Source: Candidatus Bathyarchaeum sp.
Lineage (GTDB): Archaea; Thermoproteota; Bathyarchaeia; Bathyarchaeales; Bathyarchaeaceae
Direction of reading: 5' to 3'
DNA length: 36,636 nucleotides
Assembly: GCA_016930555.1 (NCBI GenBank)
Contig: JAFGGM010000035.1
Span: forward strand, 1-36,636
A model generated the notes under the pieces. It worked only from the letters and a program-made list of their open reading frames with translations, searched no databases and was not told the origin of the DNA. Each line of letters begins with the position of its first letter. The first letter of the stretch is position 1. The translations under genes were made by a program, and so were the position numbers. Below, in pieces: positions 8,373 through 16,411 of this stretch.

Positions 8373-11300
8373 CTAAGATGCTGTTTCAGTTTTTTTGTTT
8401 CGCTTTTTCTTTAATACAACAACTGCTGCCAACAAAACTATTGCTGATACAATTGCCACATAAAGTATGGTGTTTGCGACGTGAATGTTCGTTGAGATCA
8501 GAGTGGCTTGCTCAAAGTCTGGAGTATCCACCTCAACAAGTAGATTCTGGAATGACCCCCAGTAATTCAGTTCACACGCGTATACGCCCTCTTCGATCTG
8601 ATTGCATGTTCTTCCATTCACTATGACTGTTGCGTCGACCACAGGATTCATTGTGTAATCGTAGGCAACTTGAACTCTTGTGTTAGTTACTCCCAAGGAG
8701 TTGGTCTCAAATTCGGTCTTTCTTATCTCAATTTTGTCCCAAGTCACGTCTACACTCATGTCTTGATTGTTTATGGCATTAAGCCCAAAACGTTCATCCT
8801 CAACTGATGACGCTTCATACACTTGGGAACCAAGGGCATCTGCTGTTGCAGTATACTCCCATCTTGAGTGGCTACTGGACCATGTCATGGGTTTGTTATC
8901 AAGGAAAATTGTTCCCGCCACTTCGTTGAAGACTTTAGAATCGTATTCATACTCGGCGGTCAGCCACAGAGTCTTTGATGAATCTGCCTCAACAACAGAA
9001 TCAATTACGCTACGATCTGTGATTTTAATCCTGTCCCAGATTATGGATGGGTCAATGATGGATTTTGCATAATCGGTTATATCCTCGTATTCTACGCCTG
9101 TAACATTCCAGACACGGATGCCAACACCGTCATAAGTAACGTCAAAAGTCGCCCACCCTGTTTGGTTTGCCAAGTATTCGACCCCATTAACTTCAACGGC
9201 TGCACCTTCAATATCGGTATGGTTGCACATCCACTGAACATGAAAGCCAACAGTCTGGACACTACCGACATCAACCCGTGAATCACTAATATACAGGACA
9301 TCTACTTCAATCTGCTTGAAGCCGAAAACGAGCTCAAGAGGTTCGTTTGATAGCAGAAAAGTGGCGGACAGAATGCCCGTTGAGGTATCATAGCTCCATG
9401 TTGACTTCTCGCTTCCATCAACCATAAAGTAATAGGGCACGGCTCCTCCAGTCTGCAGCTGTATAGAGGCTTTTTGTCCCCCAGAGCCGTTAGCAAAAAC
9501 ATTGAGGGTTCCTCGGGTTTCATTCCATGAAACATCAGTTAAGGGAACAGAAGATTGGGTCACATACACGTCAGTTGTGTTTTCCCACCCAGCAGTAAAG
9601 TTTGAGGCGGAAACGAAAGTCAAAACTTTGTTTTTTGGGTTATAGCTTTGTGTTAAGTTGAATTGGGTTCCAAGGATATAGCTGGGGCGGTCAAATTCTG
9701 CGCAATAAATCTTGGTTATATTTGTTGCTTGTTCAATCCCATTAAGGAAAACTGTGAAACGGCTGTCATTTAAGCTTGGATTGTCAGTTAAAATAGCGTC
9801 CGAGGATAACACTCTGGGTGCATCATCATTTTCTAGGAGTAGGAAAAGTTTTGCTTCATCTGGCGCCAAGGTTACTTCAAGAGGAACAGTGATTGTTTCA
9901 GTGACCCAATAGAAGTCGTTATGGATGTACTCAAAAATTATATAATTTTTGTTAATGTTCAAAGTGGTATCCAAAGCCCTGACGTAATACGTGAGAGTTT
10001 CAGTGCTCGTGGAGTTGTCATGGAGAAGGTAGACGGCTCTGTCAGCCTGTCCCTGATTCAGCCAATATTCTTCTTCAGGATACGGCACATAAACCATGGG
10101 TCTCACGTAATATGCGCAAAGGAAATGAATGAACTCTGTTAGAACATCAGTCAAAACGCCATGCGGCAGAGATTTAGGGTTACGTGTGTTGACAATGTAG
10201 GTGTATCCTGAACCTTTCTTGTTCTCAATAATGAAGGCATTATGCTCGGTTTGGATGTTGTTAACCCAAGCTAGTACCTTTGTGTTTTCGCTATGAGATA
10301 GTTCATACTTGAATTTCCAGAACCATGAGCCTAGTTCCTCAGAGCCTGAGTAAGTGTAGGTTATTCCTTCCCATGGATACCAGAAAGTGTCTTCAGTGAA
10401 AGTGACGTTGTGCAGGTACATGTCAGCCGTTATTTCCCCTTGACTTGCTTCAGGGGGACTCACGTTAACCCCAAACAGGGAAGCATAGCTCTTGGTCCAA
10501 GCATAAGCGTCCTCAAGGTCGTCTACAGCGTTGTTGCCATGGGTAAATGTTAGCAATGAGAAAAAGATTCCGCCATTCTCAACATAATCTTCAAGGTTAC
10601 CAGCAATTGTATCGTTTATCAGGCTCCAACCCAAGCCAACAATCAGTTTATACTGCTTTAGCACAGATGGGGGCGCATAAACGGAGATGATATCTACCAT
10701 CCCAAAGGGTAACCCAGTGAACTCCTTTCCAGTTAAGGCACCACCAATCTGCCAATTGTCACCTATTCCCGGAAAGAAAAGATTCAGAAGTTCATAATCA
10801 AAGTCTCCCTGCCTGTCTGTCTGGTCCCAGAATCCCCAGTTGGGTCCTCGACTGCTCCATCCGCTCTGCCCAATCATCACTGCAATAGATGAACTGTAAT
10901 CTGGCTGCTCGTATCCCAGCTTTTCCCCATTCTGCAAAAATGTATAGAATCTCTGAATTGCTCGTCCAAACTCAGTTAGATTGCCCTCCTCGTCCAGAAT
11001 GATGTATTTGTTGTCCCAACCTGTGCGGTTAAGTGTTCCAAAAAAATTGCCCTGCTCAAAGAAGAAGTATTTTGCTCCATAAAACCAGGCTTCATAAAGC
11101 GCCCGCTCTACGTCGCTTCCCGTGAAATCTGCTGGAGGAACTTCCCACTCTCTCCAAGTGTCTACAAATAGTCCCCAAGCAGGAATATTGTAAGTTTTTT
11201 GCATTCCTCGGGCTAAGCCAATCATCAACTCTGTGTTTGGGGCATTGAAAACCTTGCTTAAAAAAACGTCACAATTAGATGTGTTTGCTGCTGCATAACC

Positions 11301-11879
11301 AATAACGTTTTCTTGAAGAAATATTCTGGCGCCCTTAGCCTTGAATTCTGCCAACTGCATTCTAGAGATTATAGTCTCGACTAATGCTTCTTCTGCCTGA
11401 AGCCTTGTGCTGATGGTTCCAGTTGAGTTGTCTACCCACATACTCATGTCGGACTGTTTTCCTGTGATTTCTGCAACCATTATTCCTAGAAGATGTGGAT
11501 ATTTTGCTTGCCATTTAGCGAACTGGTCAGGAGAGATTCGTATTTCATGGTCTGAAAAATTGAAGGGTTCAAACATGGTGTAGATTCCCAGACTTTCAGC
11601 CACACTTATTGCCTCTTCAACCAGAGTTAGGTCCCATCCTTGGTCCATGGGATGAAGAATCGCTAAGTTGCCGAGCTGAAGTTCTTTCATTGTTCTTATG
11701 CTGTTCAAGATTTGTTCTTGCTCGCTTTCGAGGATCAGCATTCCCATGAAATAGTTAGGGTCTGTATCAAAGGTTTCAGGCTGCAGAGACTTAGAGGAGG
11801 CAGATGTGAAGGAGACGGTGAGAAGAATAGCTGAAACAAAGAGGACCAATAGCTTAGATGTTCTGCCATATTGTTTCAT
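8373..11879 (-). CDS. large secreted surface protein, glycoside-hydrolase-like, C-terminal anchor
   Basis: A 1168-residue protein with a clear signal peptide (hydrophobic run within residues 8-27) and one C-terminal helix (about 1134-1156) followed by KKKRNKKTE, so it is displayed outside and anchored at its end. Residues 35-330 have the rhythm of a TIM-barrel glycosidase (LGNLAILHPMDQGWDLTLV, LGIMVAEITGK, PAWGLFVDTWREWEV, YGAKYFFFEQGNFFG). Residues 410-450 resemble the amidotransferase-like fold found after barrels in some glycosidases (LIVGLGWSLINDT, LEDYVENGGIFF). Beta-rich, Ig-like modules fill about 600-1130. Many N-x-S/T sites fit a glycosylated surface protein. I cannot name the glycosidase family or its catalytic pair. 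It leads the glycosylation gene cluster. Confidence 0.75.
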   Translation of the reverse strand: MKQYGRTSKLLVLFVSAILLTVSFTSASSKSLQPETFDTDPNYFMGMLILESEQEQILNSIRTMKELQLGNLAILHPMDQGWDLTLVEEAISVAESLGIYTMFEPFNFSDHEIRISPDQFAKWQAKYPHLLGIMVAEITGKQSDMSMWVDNSTGTISTRLQAEEALVETIISRMQLAEFKAKGARIFLQENVIGYAAANTSNCDVFLSKVFNAPNTELMIGLARGMQKTYNIPAWGLFVDTWREWEVPPADFTGSDVERALYEAWFYGAKYFFFEQGNFFGTLNRTGWDNKYIILDEEGNLTEFGRAIQRFYTFLQNGEKLGYEQPDYSSSIAVMIGQSGWSSRGPNWGFWDQTDRQGDFDYELLNLFFPGIGDNWQIGGALTGKEFTGLPFGMVDIISVYAPPSVLKQYKLIVGLGWSLINDTIAGNLEDYVENGGIFFSLLTFTHGNNAVDDLEDAYAWTKSYASLFGVNVSPPEASQGEITADMYLHNVTFTEDTFWYPWEGITYTYSGSEELGSWFWKFKYELSHSENTKVLAWVNNIQTEHNAFIIENKKGSGYTYIVNTRNPKSLPHGVLTDVLTEFIHFLCAYYVRPMVYVPYPEEEYWLNQGQADRAVYLLHDNSTSTETLTYYVRALDTTLNINKNYIIFEYIHNDFYWVTETITVPLEVTLAPDEAKLFLLLENDDAPRVLSSDAILTDNPSLNDSRFTVFLNGIEQATNITKIYCAEFDRPSYILGTQFNLTQSYNPKNKVLTFVSASNFTAGWENTTDVYVTQSSVPLTDVSWNETRGTLNVFANGSGGQKASIQLQTGGAVPYYFMVDGSEKSTWSYDTSTGILSATFLLSNEPLELVFGFKQIEVDVLYISDSRVDVGSVQTVGFHVQWMCNHTDIEGAAVEVNGVEYLANQTGWATFDVTYDGVGIRVWNVTGVEYEDITDYAKSIIDPSIIWDRIKITDRSVIDSVVEADSSKTLWLTAEYEYDSKVFNEVAGTIFLDNKPMTWSSSHSRWEYTATADALGSQVYEASSVEDERFGLNAINNQDMSVDVTWDKIEIRKTEFETNSLGVTNTRVQVAYDYTMNPVVDATVIVNGRTCNQIEEGVYACELNYWGSFQNLLVEVDTPDFEQATLISTNIHVANTILYVAIVSAIVLLAAVVVLKKKRNKKTETAS

Positions 11880-12048
11880 TTTGGTTCACGTCCTTTTTGT
11901 CAGTTAAGGGTTGTTTATCATAGTCTATATGAAATTTGTTTTGGAAATTCACAGTATATCTTTCGTTGCTTTCCATAAATTCTTTATCTAAATCCATCCA
12001 AGTTATGAGCATAAAAAATGCCGTAAACAGGATAAAAAGAATTAACAC
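11854..12048 (-). CDS. possible small membrane protein (64 aa)
   Basis: A 64-residue frame with a hydrophobic N-terminal helix (LILFILFTAFFMLITW) and a hydrophilic tail. It opens with GTG at 12048 between the molybdopterin protein and the large surface protein, and overlaps the start of the latter by 26 bases. It could be a small anchored peptide, or a chance frame inside a leader, because a TATATAG promoter element at 12051-12057 lies right upstream and would place the transcript start near 12028, inside this frame. That makes translation from 12048 doubtful. Confidence 0.25.
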   Translation of the reverse strand: MLILFILFTAFFMLITWMDLDKEFMESNERYTVNFQNKFHIDYDKQPLTDKKDVNQNETIWQNI

Positions 12049-12067
12049 CTCTATATACTGAGAAGTT

Positions 12068-12742
12068 TTATCTCACATCTGCAGCGTTGGGGTATCCTAG
12101 GCGCTCCCAGGTGCCCAAATAACCTTCGTTGTCTGACAACTCAATGCTGGTCAACCACTTTATCCACTTGTAGCCCAATTTATTCTCCGCCACAAGCTCG
12201 AAAGGAAAGCCCCTTTCGGGGGGAAGTGTCACGTTATTCATTTTGTATGCAATCATTATGTTGTTATCGATTATGAAGTCCAGCGGCAACGCCGTCGAGT
12301 AGCCATCATATGCATAAAAGATTACCGTGGTTGCGTTCGGGTTAATGTCTGTGGCTTCAATCAAGTCTTCAACCAGAAAGCCTTCCCAGAAGATTGTTAC
12401 ACTCCAGCCCTCTACGCAATGTAGCGTGATGACCTTTTTTTGAAGCGGAAAACTGTTGAGTATTTCATCATATGTGTATGTCAGGTTGTTGTTTACTAGA
12501 CCTGTGACGTTGAGGCGGTAATTAGCTATGTTGATTTGTTGTGGCCCTTTTATCGAGTTTTCTCTGAAAGCAGTGATTGATGAGAGGTCTTTTCCTTCGT
12601 ATTCTCTGATTTCTACTTGAACGTAGTCGGGTTTATCTACTGTTGTGGTCCACCAGACCATAATCGCAACAGACACTACTACAAAAACAATCAGTACGAG
12701 GAAGGCTGCACCAATGAGTTTTTTATCGGATATGCGAACCAT
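12068..12742 (-). CDS. membrane-tethered sulfite-oxidase-fold molybdopterin protein
   Basis: A 224-residue protein. One N-terminal membrane helix (about residues 10-31) is followed by the oxidoreductase molybdopterin-binding domain (PF00174 type): YRLNVTGLV, TLHCVEGWSV with the molybdenum-ligand cysteine at residue 109, FYAYDGYSTALPL, AYKMNN and RGFPFELVAENKLGYKWIKWLTSIEL. This is the YedY/sulfite-oxidase fold without a dimerisation domain. The substrate cannot be told. The frame opens at 12763, but the TATA element at 12764-12773 puts the transcript start at about 12742, exactly at the ATG of MVRISD, so the message is probably leaderless and starts there. The N-terminus lacks a twin-arginine motif, which is unusual for an exported molybdoenzyme. 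Confidence 0.85.
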   Translation of the reverse strand: MVRISDKKLIGAAFLVLIVFVVVSVAIMVWWTTTVDKPDYVQVEIREYEGKDLSSITAFRENSIKGPQQINIANYRLNVTGLVNNNLTYTYDEILNSFPLQKKVITLHCVEGWSVTIFWEGFLVEDLIEATDINPNATTVIFYAYDGYSTALPLDFIIDNNIMIAYKMNNVTLPPERGFPFELVAENKLGYKWIKWLTSIELSDNEGYLGTWERLGYPNAADVR

Positions 12743-12748
12743 ACTAAA

Positions 12749-12773
12749 TATGACATATGTCATAATTTATATA
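12749..12773 (-). promoter_or_regulatory. TATA box and 16-bp palindromic operator
   Basis: Read on the minus strand, TATATAAATT (12773-12764) is a good archaeal TATA box about 26 bases before the ATG at 12742. The bases at 12749-12764 form a perfect 16-bp palindrome, TATGACATATGTCATA, between the TATA box and the expected transcript start. A dimeric repressor bound there would block polymerase, so this is a strong candidate operator. Confidence 0.65.
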
Positions 12774-12815
12774 GGTTTCACTTTTTGCACACAAAACTCA
12801 AAAAATACCCGAAAA

Positions 12816-13373
12816 TCAGCTTTCTGTTCCTAACAGAAGGTCGACTAGAGCTTTCTGGTCAACCTCTGCCCGTGTTCTCCAGTCCAAGTAAAGCATGTTG
12901 TTTTCGTCCTCAGCCAAGTATCCAGCCCTGATGTAGCGGTTAAGGTTCATGTCAACTCTCCATCCTGGCAATTTACTACGAAGCAAATCACCCACTTGCT
13001 CGCGGGGAGCCTTTCCCTTTTTGGAGATTACGTAGGAGATAGCAGTAGCCAAACCAGCAATATCGTCGATTCGCCAGCCCATCATCTTAGAATCCTTAGA
13101 CGGCAAACCGCCCCTGAGAGTGACAAAAAATCTTGCCTTGTTAAGCTCTTCAACAGTGGGTTTCTCTTTGGGTTCTTCGCCTTCAAAAACTGTTTTCACC
13201 TGCAGGTCCAGCTTCTCAAGATGGTCATCCAGAACCTTGAGGATTTTTGGGTAATCGGAACCCAGTGCGTTCTTTAGTTCCCATCCCTTCACGCCAGGCT
13301 TCATGTGCCTTTTGTAGAATAGTAGCTGTGCTGCTCTCTTGATTTTTAGTGCATAGTAAGCTTTTCGTTTCAT
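12816..13373 (-). CDS. Nse3/MAGE-like (KITE) tandem winged-helix subunit of SMC complex, candidate
   Basis: A protein of about 185 residues. The first half (about 1-95) is a winged-helix-like unit with the MAGE/Nse3 phrasing: GVKGWELKNALGSDYPKILK, then a strand-rich wing with RFFVTLRGGL. The second half is a second winged helix (about 100-160): DIAGLATAISYVISKKGKAP, REQVGDLLRSKLP, NLNRYIRAGYLAEDENNMLYLDW. Tandem winged helices next to an SMC ATPase and a kleisin are the mark of KITE proteins (ScpB, Nse1, Nse3). The order of elements, and the G-L-x-x-x-I-S-x-V-I helix, look most like Nse3. The frame opens at 13403, but the ATG at 13373 overlaps the upstream stop codon as ATGA, so I take that start. 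Family membership is my reading and needs a profile search. Confidence 0.72.
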   Translation of the reverse strand: MKRKAYYALKIKRAAQLLFYKRHMKPGVKGWELKNALGSDYPKILKVLDDHLEKLDLQVKTVFEGEEPKEKPTVEELNKARFFVTLRGGLPSKDSKMMGWRIDDIAGLATAISYVISKKGKAPREQVGDLLRSKLPGWRVDMNLNRYIRAGYLAEDENNMLYLDWRTRAEVDQKALVDLLLGTES

Positions 13374-14182
13374 GTTTGGTTCTCCTCTTTCCAGCGTATC
13401 CAATCTTCGTGGCTTACTGAGATAGGAACAGAAACCATTTGCTTGTCAGACAGCCCTGATCGGGGTTCTTTGAGGGGTATGATGAAAATTTCTTCTTCTA
13501 GGGGGTCTAGCTTTAGTGTTGCGTAACCGTATGTTACAAGAAAGCTTGTCATGTAAGCATTGTCTAATGTTTCGGAGTAGGTGTCGGCGCCAACAAAGTC
13601 CCAGTAAAGAATTTTTTCGTTTTTGCCCACCTTCTGCTTCAGTGTCTGCCAGAAGGCTTCCAATTCCTCAAAAAAGGTTTTTTCAGCCAAAATCTTTTGT
13701 CTAATCAGTTCTTCACGGGTTGTGGCTCCAGTCATTACCGCTGTGGGATCAAGTCTTTGCCATCTTTCATCGATGGGAGGAAGGTCGTTCCAGTATTTCA
13801 TAGCTTCAGCTATGCTTGGGATTGAAAGCTGTTCCAGTTCGATGATTGGGTTCCATACTTTTGTGAAAAGCGTGACGAGCCCTTCTTTGTCTAGTCTTTG
13901 AAGTTTTTCTTCAATCAGGAAAGGGTCAGTGTAAAGAGAGGTGGAGCGGTGTTTCACCCAGTCCCCTTGGTTTTGTATAACTGACGCAAGGTACTGGACA
14001 GCTTCTGCGTCCAGAGCCAGTTCTTCTGGCGATTCCCAATCACTGAAACATTTCTTGAGAGTGGCTATTATGTGGTCAACGTCCACAGCAAATGGGTCAA
14101 CTCCCTTATCTTCAACAGATTTGCATAATTCGATGACACGTTGAAGGCGTTCACTACTATGTTTCTTTTCTTGTGCGGACAA
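13370..14182 (-). CDS. kleisin-like (Nse4-like) subunit of SMC complex, candidate
   Basis: A 270-residue, mainly helical protein. The long helix region at about 58-130 (VQYLASVIQNQGDWVKHRS, KLQRLDKEGLVTLF) could be the part that binds the SMC neck. The C-terminal region, about 197-260, reads GADTYSETLDNAYMTSFLV, then TYGYATLKLDPLEEEIFIIP, then VSVPISVSHEDWIRW. This resembles the C-terminal winged helix of eukaryotic Nse4 (S/T-x-x-x-T-x-x-N-x-x-x-x-SFLV-x-x-G). The start is TTG at 14182, immediately after the SMC stop codon (TAATTG) and spaced correctly after GAGGTAAC. Its stop codon overlaps the start of the next gene. Size, position and fold all fit a kleisin that bridges the ATPase and the KITE protein. 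Confidence 0.7.
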   Translation of the reverse strand: MSAQEKKHSSERLQRVIELCKSVEDKGVDPFAVDVDHIIATLKKCFSDWESPEELALDAEAVQYLASVIQNQGDWVKHRSTSLYTDPFLIEEKLQRLDKEGLVTLFTKVWNPIIELEQLSIPSIAEAMKYWNDLPPIDERWQRLDPTAVMTGATTREELIRQKILAEKTFFEELEAFWQTLKQKVGKNEKILYWDFVGADTYSETLDNAYMTSFLVTYGYATLKLDPLEEEIFIIPLKEPRSGLSDKQMVSVPISVSHEDWIRWKEENQT

Positions 14183-16228
14183 TTATGTTACCTCTTTAAT
14201 GAGCGAAACCCCTTCAACGTTCTGGACAGTTATTAAGTGAACGTCCTTTCCTGTGAAGGTGAGCTGGCTGGGAGTAATAGCTAAGTATTGGGTGTCTAAC
14301 CCGGTGACTGAAGAAACAATGAGGTTAGCGATGATTTCCCTGTTTTTTGGGTCCATGTGAACGTCGTATTCGTCAACTGCACGGAAGGGAGAGTGAACAT
14401 GCTGCTGTAGCGCAAGAAGGAAAGTTATGGTGGCGGTGCTTCTTTCTCCTCCACTTTGGGTGTAAGAGTTAAGGGGAACAGGGTTTCCTCCCTTGAAACC
14501 CACAAAAATTTCGAGACCAGCATCTTCTATGTCAACCTCGCTTGTCAGCTTAACTTCCCCGACGGCGTAGGCTTGAGCGAGAATCTTCCTGTATTTGGTG
14601 TTAACTTGGTCTAGAAGCTTGTGGATAATTTTGCGCCACGCATCCATTCGAGTGTTTACTTCTTCTAGGGCTTTTTCGCGGTTTTGTGCAACCAAACAGG
14701 CTTTCTCTTTGAGTTCTAGGTACAGTTTGGAGTAGGATTCGTACATTCGTTCTATATCTTCAGAAACGTCTGCAAGGGCAGCTAAGTGACCGTCAGTTAC
14801 TCGGAGTTCCTCAAGAATGTCCATTGTGTTTTTCATTGGCACTAGTCTTTGCCCTACCGACTCAGCCCTTTTCACATACTCATTTAAGTCAACGATGGCC
14901 TGCTGAAGCTCCTTTTCTAAACGTTTCATGGTTCTGGTGAGGCTTTCCCTTTGATAATTCAACAACGCTAAACTAATCTTATTGTCCAGAATTTGGTTGG
15001 TGGCTGCTTCGATTTCCATGTCAACAGAATCTGTCCTAGCTTTGATGCCTGAAATCTGATTACTCAAAATTGTTAGTTGTTCTTTTGAGGTTTCGGCGGA
15101 TTTTTGTAGGCTTGCATTTCGTATATTGAAGCGTTGGGTCCAAGCATCCTGTAGACTGTCGTAGCTTGCCTTGATTTCAGCAAGTTGTGTTGTGAGGTCT
15201 ATGGGGTTTGTTTTTTCTCCGAGGACAGTTTCAAGAGATTTGATGTTGTCTAAGACGTTCTCCATTTCTCTGTGGTGATTGGATGCCCACGATTTTATCT
15301 CTTTTATTGCATAGTCGGCAGTTAGAGCGGCTAATTCAAGTTTAGCTCTTTCCCGTTCCAGCACAAGACAGTCCTCAAAGAGGTTCCTCAACGCAGTTTT
15401 TGACGTTTGAAGCCTACTCTGAAGCAAACTTATTTGACCATTTGTTGTTCCAGTTTCTCTTTCGATTTTTGTCAGCTTGTTCTGGTGCTCCTGAATATGT
15501 TCTTTAAGCTTAGCAACAACTCTTTCCCTTTTCAGCACTTCAGCCCATGCCAACTCCCGTTCAAGAAACCGTCTTTTTAGACGCAACTGCTTCTTCTGCT
15601 GGTACCTGTCATACTGTTCTCGCCAGTAAGAGAGGGTTTGCTCGGCAGACTCCAGAAGTTTCCCAACAGAGTCTCCTTGGCTTAGTATACGGCTCAACTT
15701 CTTTTGAGCCATCACGACATTTTTACGGTAAGATTCAAAGCCAACAGCCGCCTCAACCATTCTCAGTTTCTCTTGAGTTGAAAGCACAGTGAATTGCTCA
15801 ACCATGTTCTGCTGCATGATAATGAGCATGTTGTCGGGGTCAACTTCAAATTTGGCGAGAAGCCTGTTAACTTCTACCTTGTTTGCGGCGCTGTTCTCCA
15901 ACTCGAACCAATATTTGCCGTCCCGCCTCAATCCTCGGGTCAAAAAGATTTGGTCTTTTCTTATTTTTTGAACTGGACGCCGTCCATCCCGTGGCGAATT
16001 GTCCAGAATTAGAGTGACTCGTGCTTCGTCTTTTCCCCGTCTAATCAAGTCGCTTAGGCGCTTGGAGCGTTCAGTAGAGGACTGCCCGAGTGCCACTGAG
16101 ATTCCTATGAGGATTGTTGATTTGCCTGCGCCATTTGGACCGCAGACTACGTTGACGCCCTTCGTGAAGGGTATCCGCGCATACTCATAGGACATGAAGT
16201 TTTCCAAGATAACTTCTCGAATCAGCAC
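14183..16228 (-). CDS. short SMC-family ATPase, Smc5/6-like heads, no hinge seen
   Basis: A 681-residue SMC-type ATPase. The N-terminal head shows VILENFMSYEYARIPF, the Walker A motif GPNGAGKST (Lys36), LSDLIRRGKDEARVTL, and the Q-loop region IIMQQNMVEQFTVLS. About 185-560 is coiled coil. The C-terminal head shows the ABC signature QSGGERSTATITFLLALQ (SGGERS 592-597) and Walker B with PFRAVDEYDVHMD (Asp619-Glu620). The signature matches Smc5 style and FRAVDEYDVHMD matches Smc6 style. SMC proteins are usually 1000-1200 residues with a globular hinge. Here I see neither a hinge domain nor a Rad50 CxxC hook. It starts with GTG at 16228 and leads a three-gene operon. Archaea-specific SMC-related proteins (coalescin, Sph) are alternatives. 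Confidence 0.88.
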   Translation of the reverse strand: MLIREVILENFMSYEYARIPFTKGVNVVCGPNGAGKSTILIGISVALGQSSTERSKRLSDLIRRGKDEARVTLILDNSPRDGRRPVQKIRKDQIFLTRGLRRDGKYWFELENSAANKVEVNRLLAKFEVDPDNMLIIMQQNMVEQFTVLSTQEKLRMVEAAVGFESYRKNVVMAQKKLSRILSQGDSVGKLLESAEQTLSYWREQYDRYQQKKQLRLKRRFLERELAWAEVLKRERVVAKLKEHIQEHQNKLTKIERETGTTNGQISLLQSRLQTSKTALRNLFEDCLVLERERAKLELAALTADYAIKEIKSWASNHHREMENVLDNIKSLETVLGEKTNPIDLTTQLAEIKASYDSLQDAWTQRFNIRNASLQKSAETSKEQLTILSNQISGIKARTDSVDMEIEAATNQILDNKISLALLNYQRESLTRTMKRLEKELQQAIVDLNEYVKRAESVGQRLVPMKNTMDILEELRVTDGHLAALADVSEDIERMYESYSKLYLELKEKACLVAQNREKALEEVNTRMDAWRKIIHKLLDQVNTKYRKILAQAYAVGEVKLTSEVDIEDAGLEIFVGFKGGNPVPLNSYTQSGGERSTATITFLLALQQHVHSPFRAVDEYDVHMDPKNREIIANLIVSSVTGLDTQYLAITPSQLTFTGKDVHLITVQNVEGVSLIKEVT

Positions 16229-16255
16229 CGACTTATAACGCCCCTGAACACAGGT

Positions 16256-16270
16256 AGGAAATAATTTCCT
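16256..16270. promoter_or_regulatory. 15-bp palindrome in SMC/VOC divergent region
   Basis: AGGAAATAATTTCCT is a perfect palindrome around a central A, between the divergent SMC operon and the VOC-protein gene. On the minus strand a TTTAATA element lies just upstream (about 16272-16280), so the palindrome would overlap the region between the TATA box and the SMC transcript start. It is a candidate operator. Confidence 0.35.
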
Positions 16271-16411
16271 CTATTAAAGGAGTTATGCGAGATAAACGCA
16301 AATAGAAAGAAATTAAGTTTCCGTTTTTTGACACAACCATTAACACCGACAGGCAGGCGCTACAAACCATTTAATATTTTTCTCAATAGATTCATGTACG
16401 GTTACGTAACT

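Noticed and set aside
14183-16228. Reading the SMC gene as Rad50
   Set aside because: No CxxC zinc hook, no Mre11 neighbour, and Walker B and signature phrases match SMC5/6 better.
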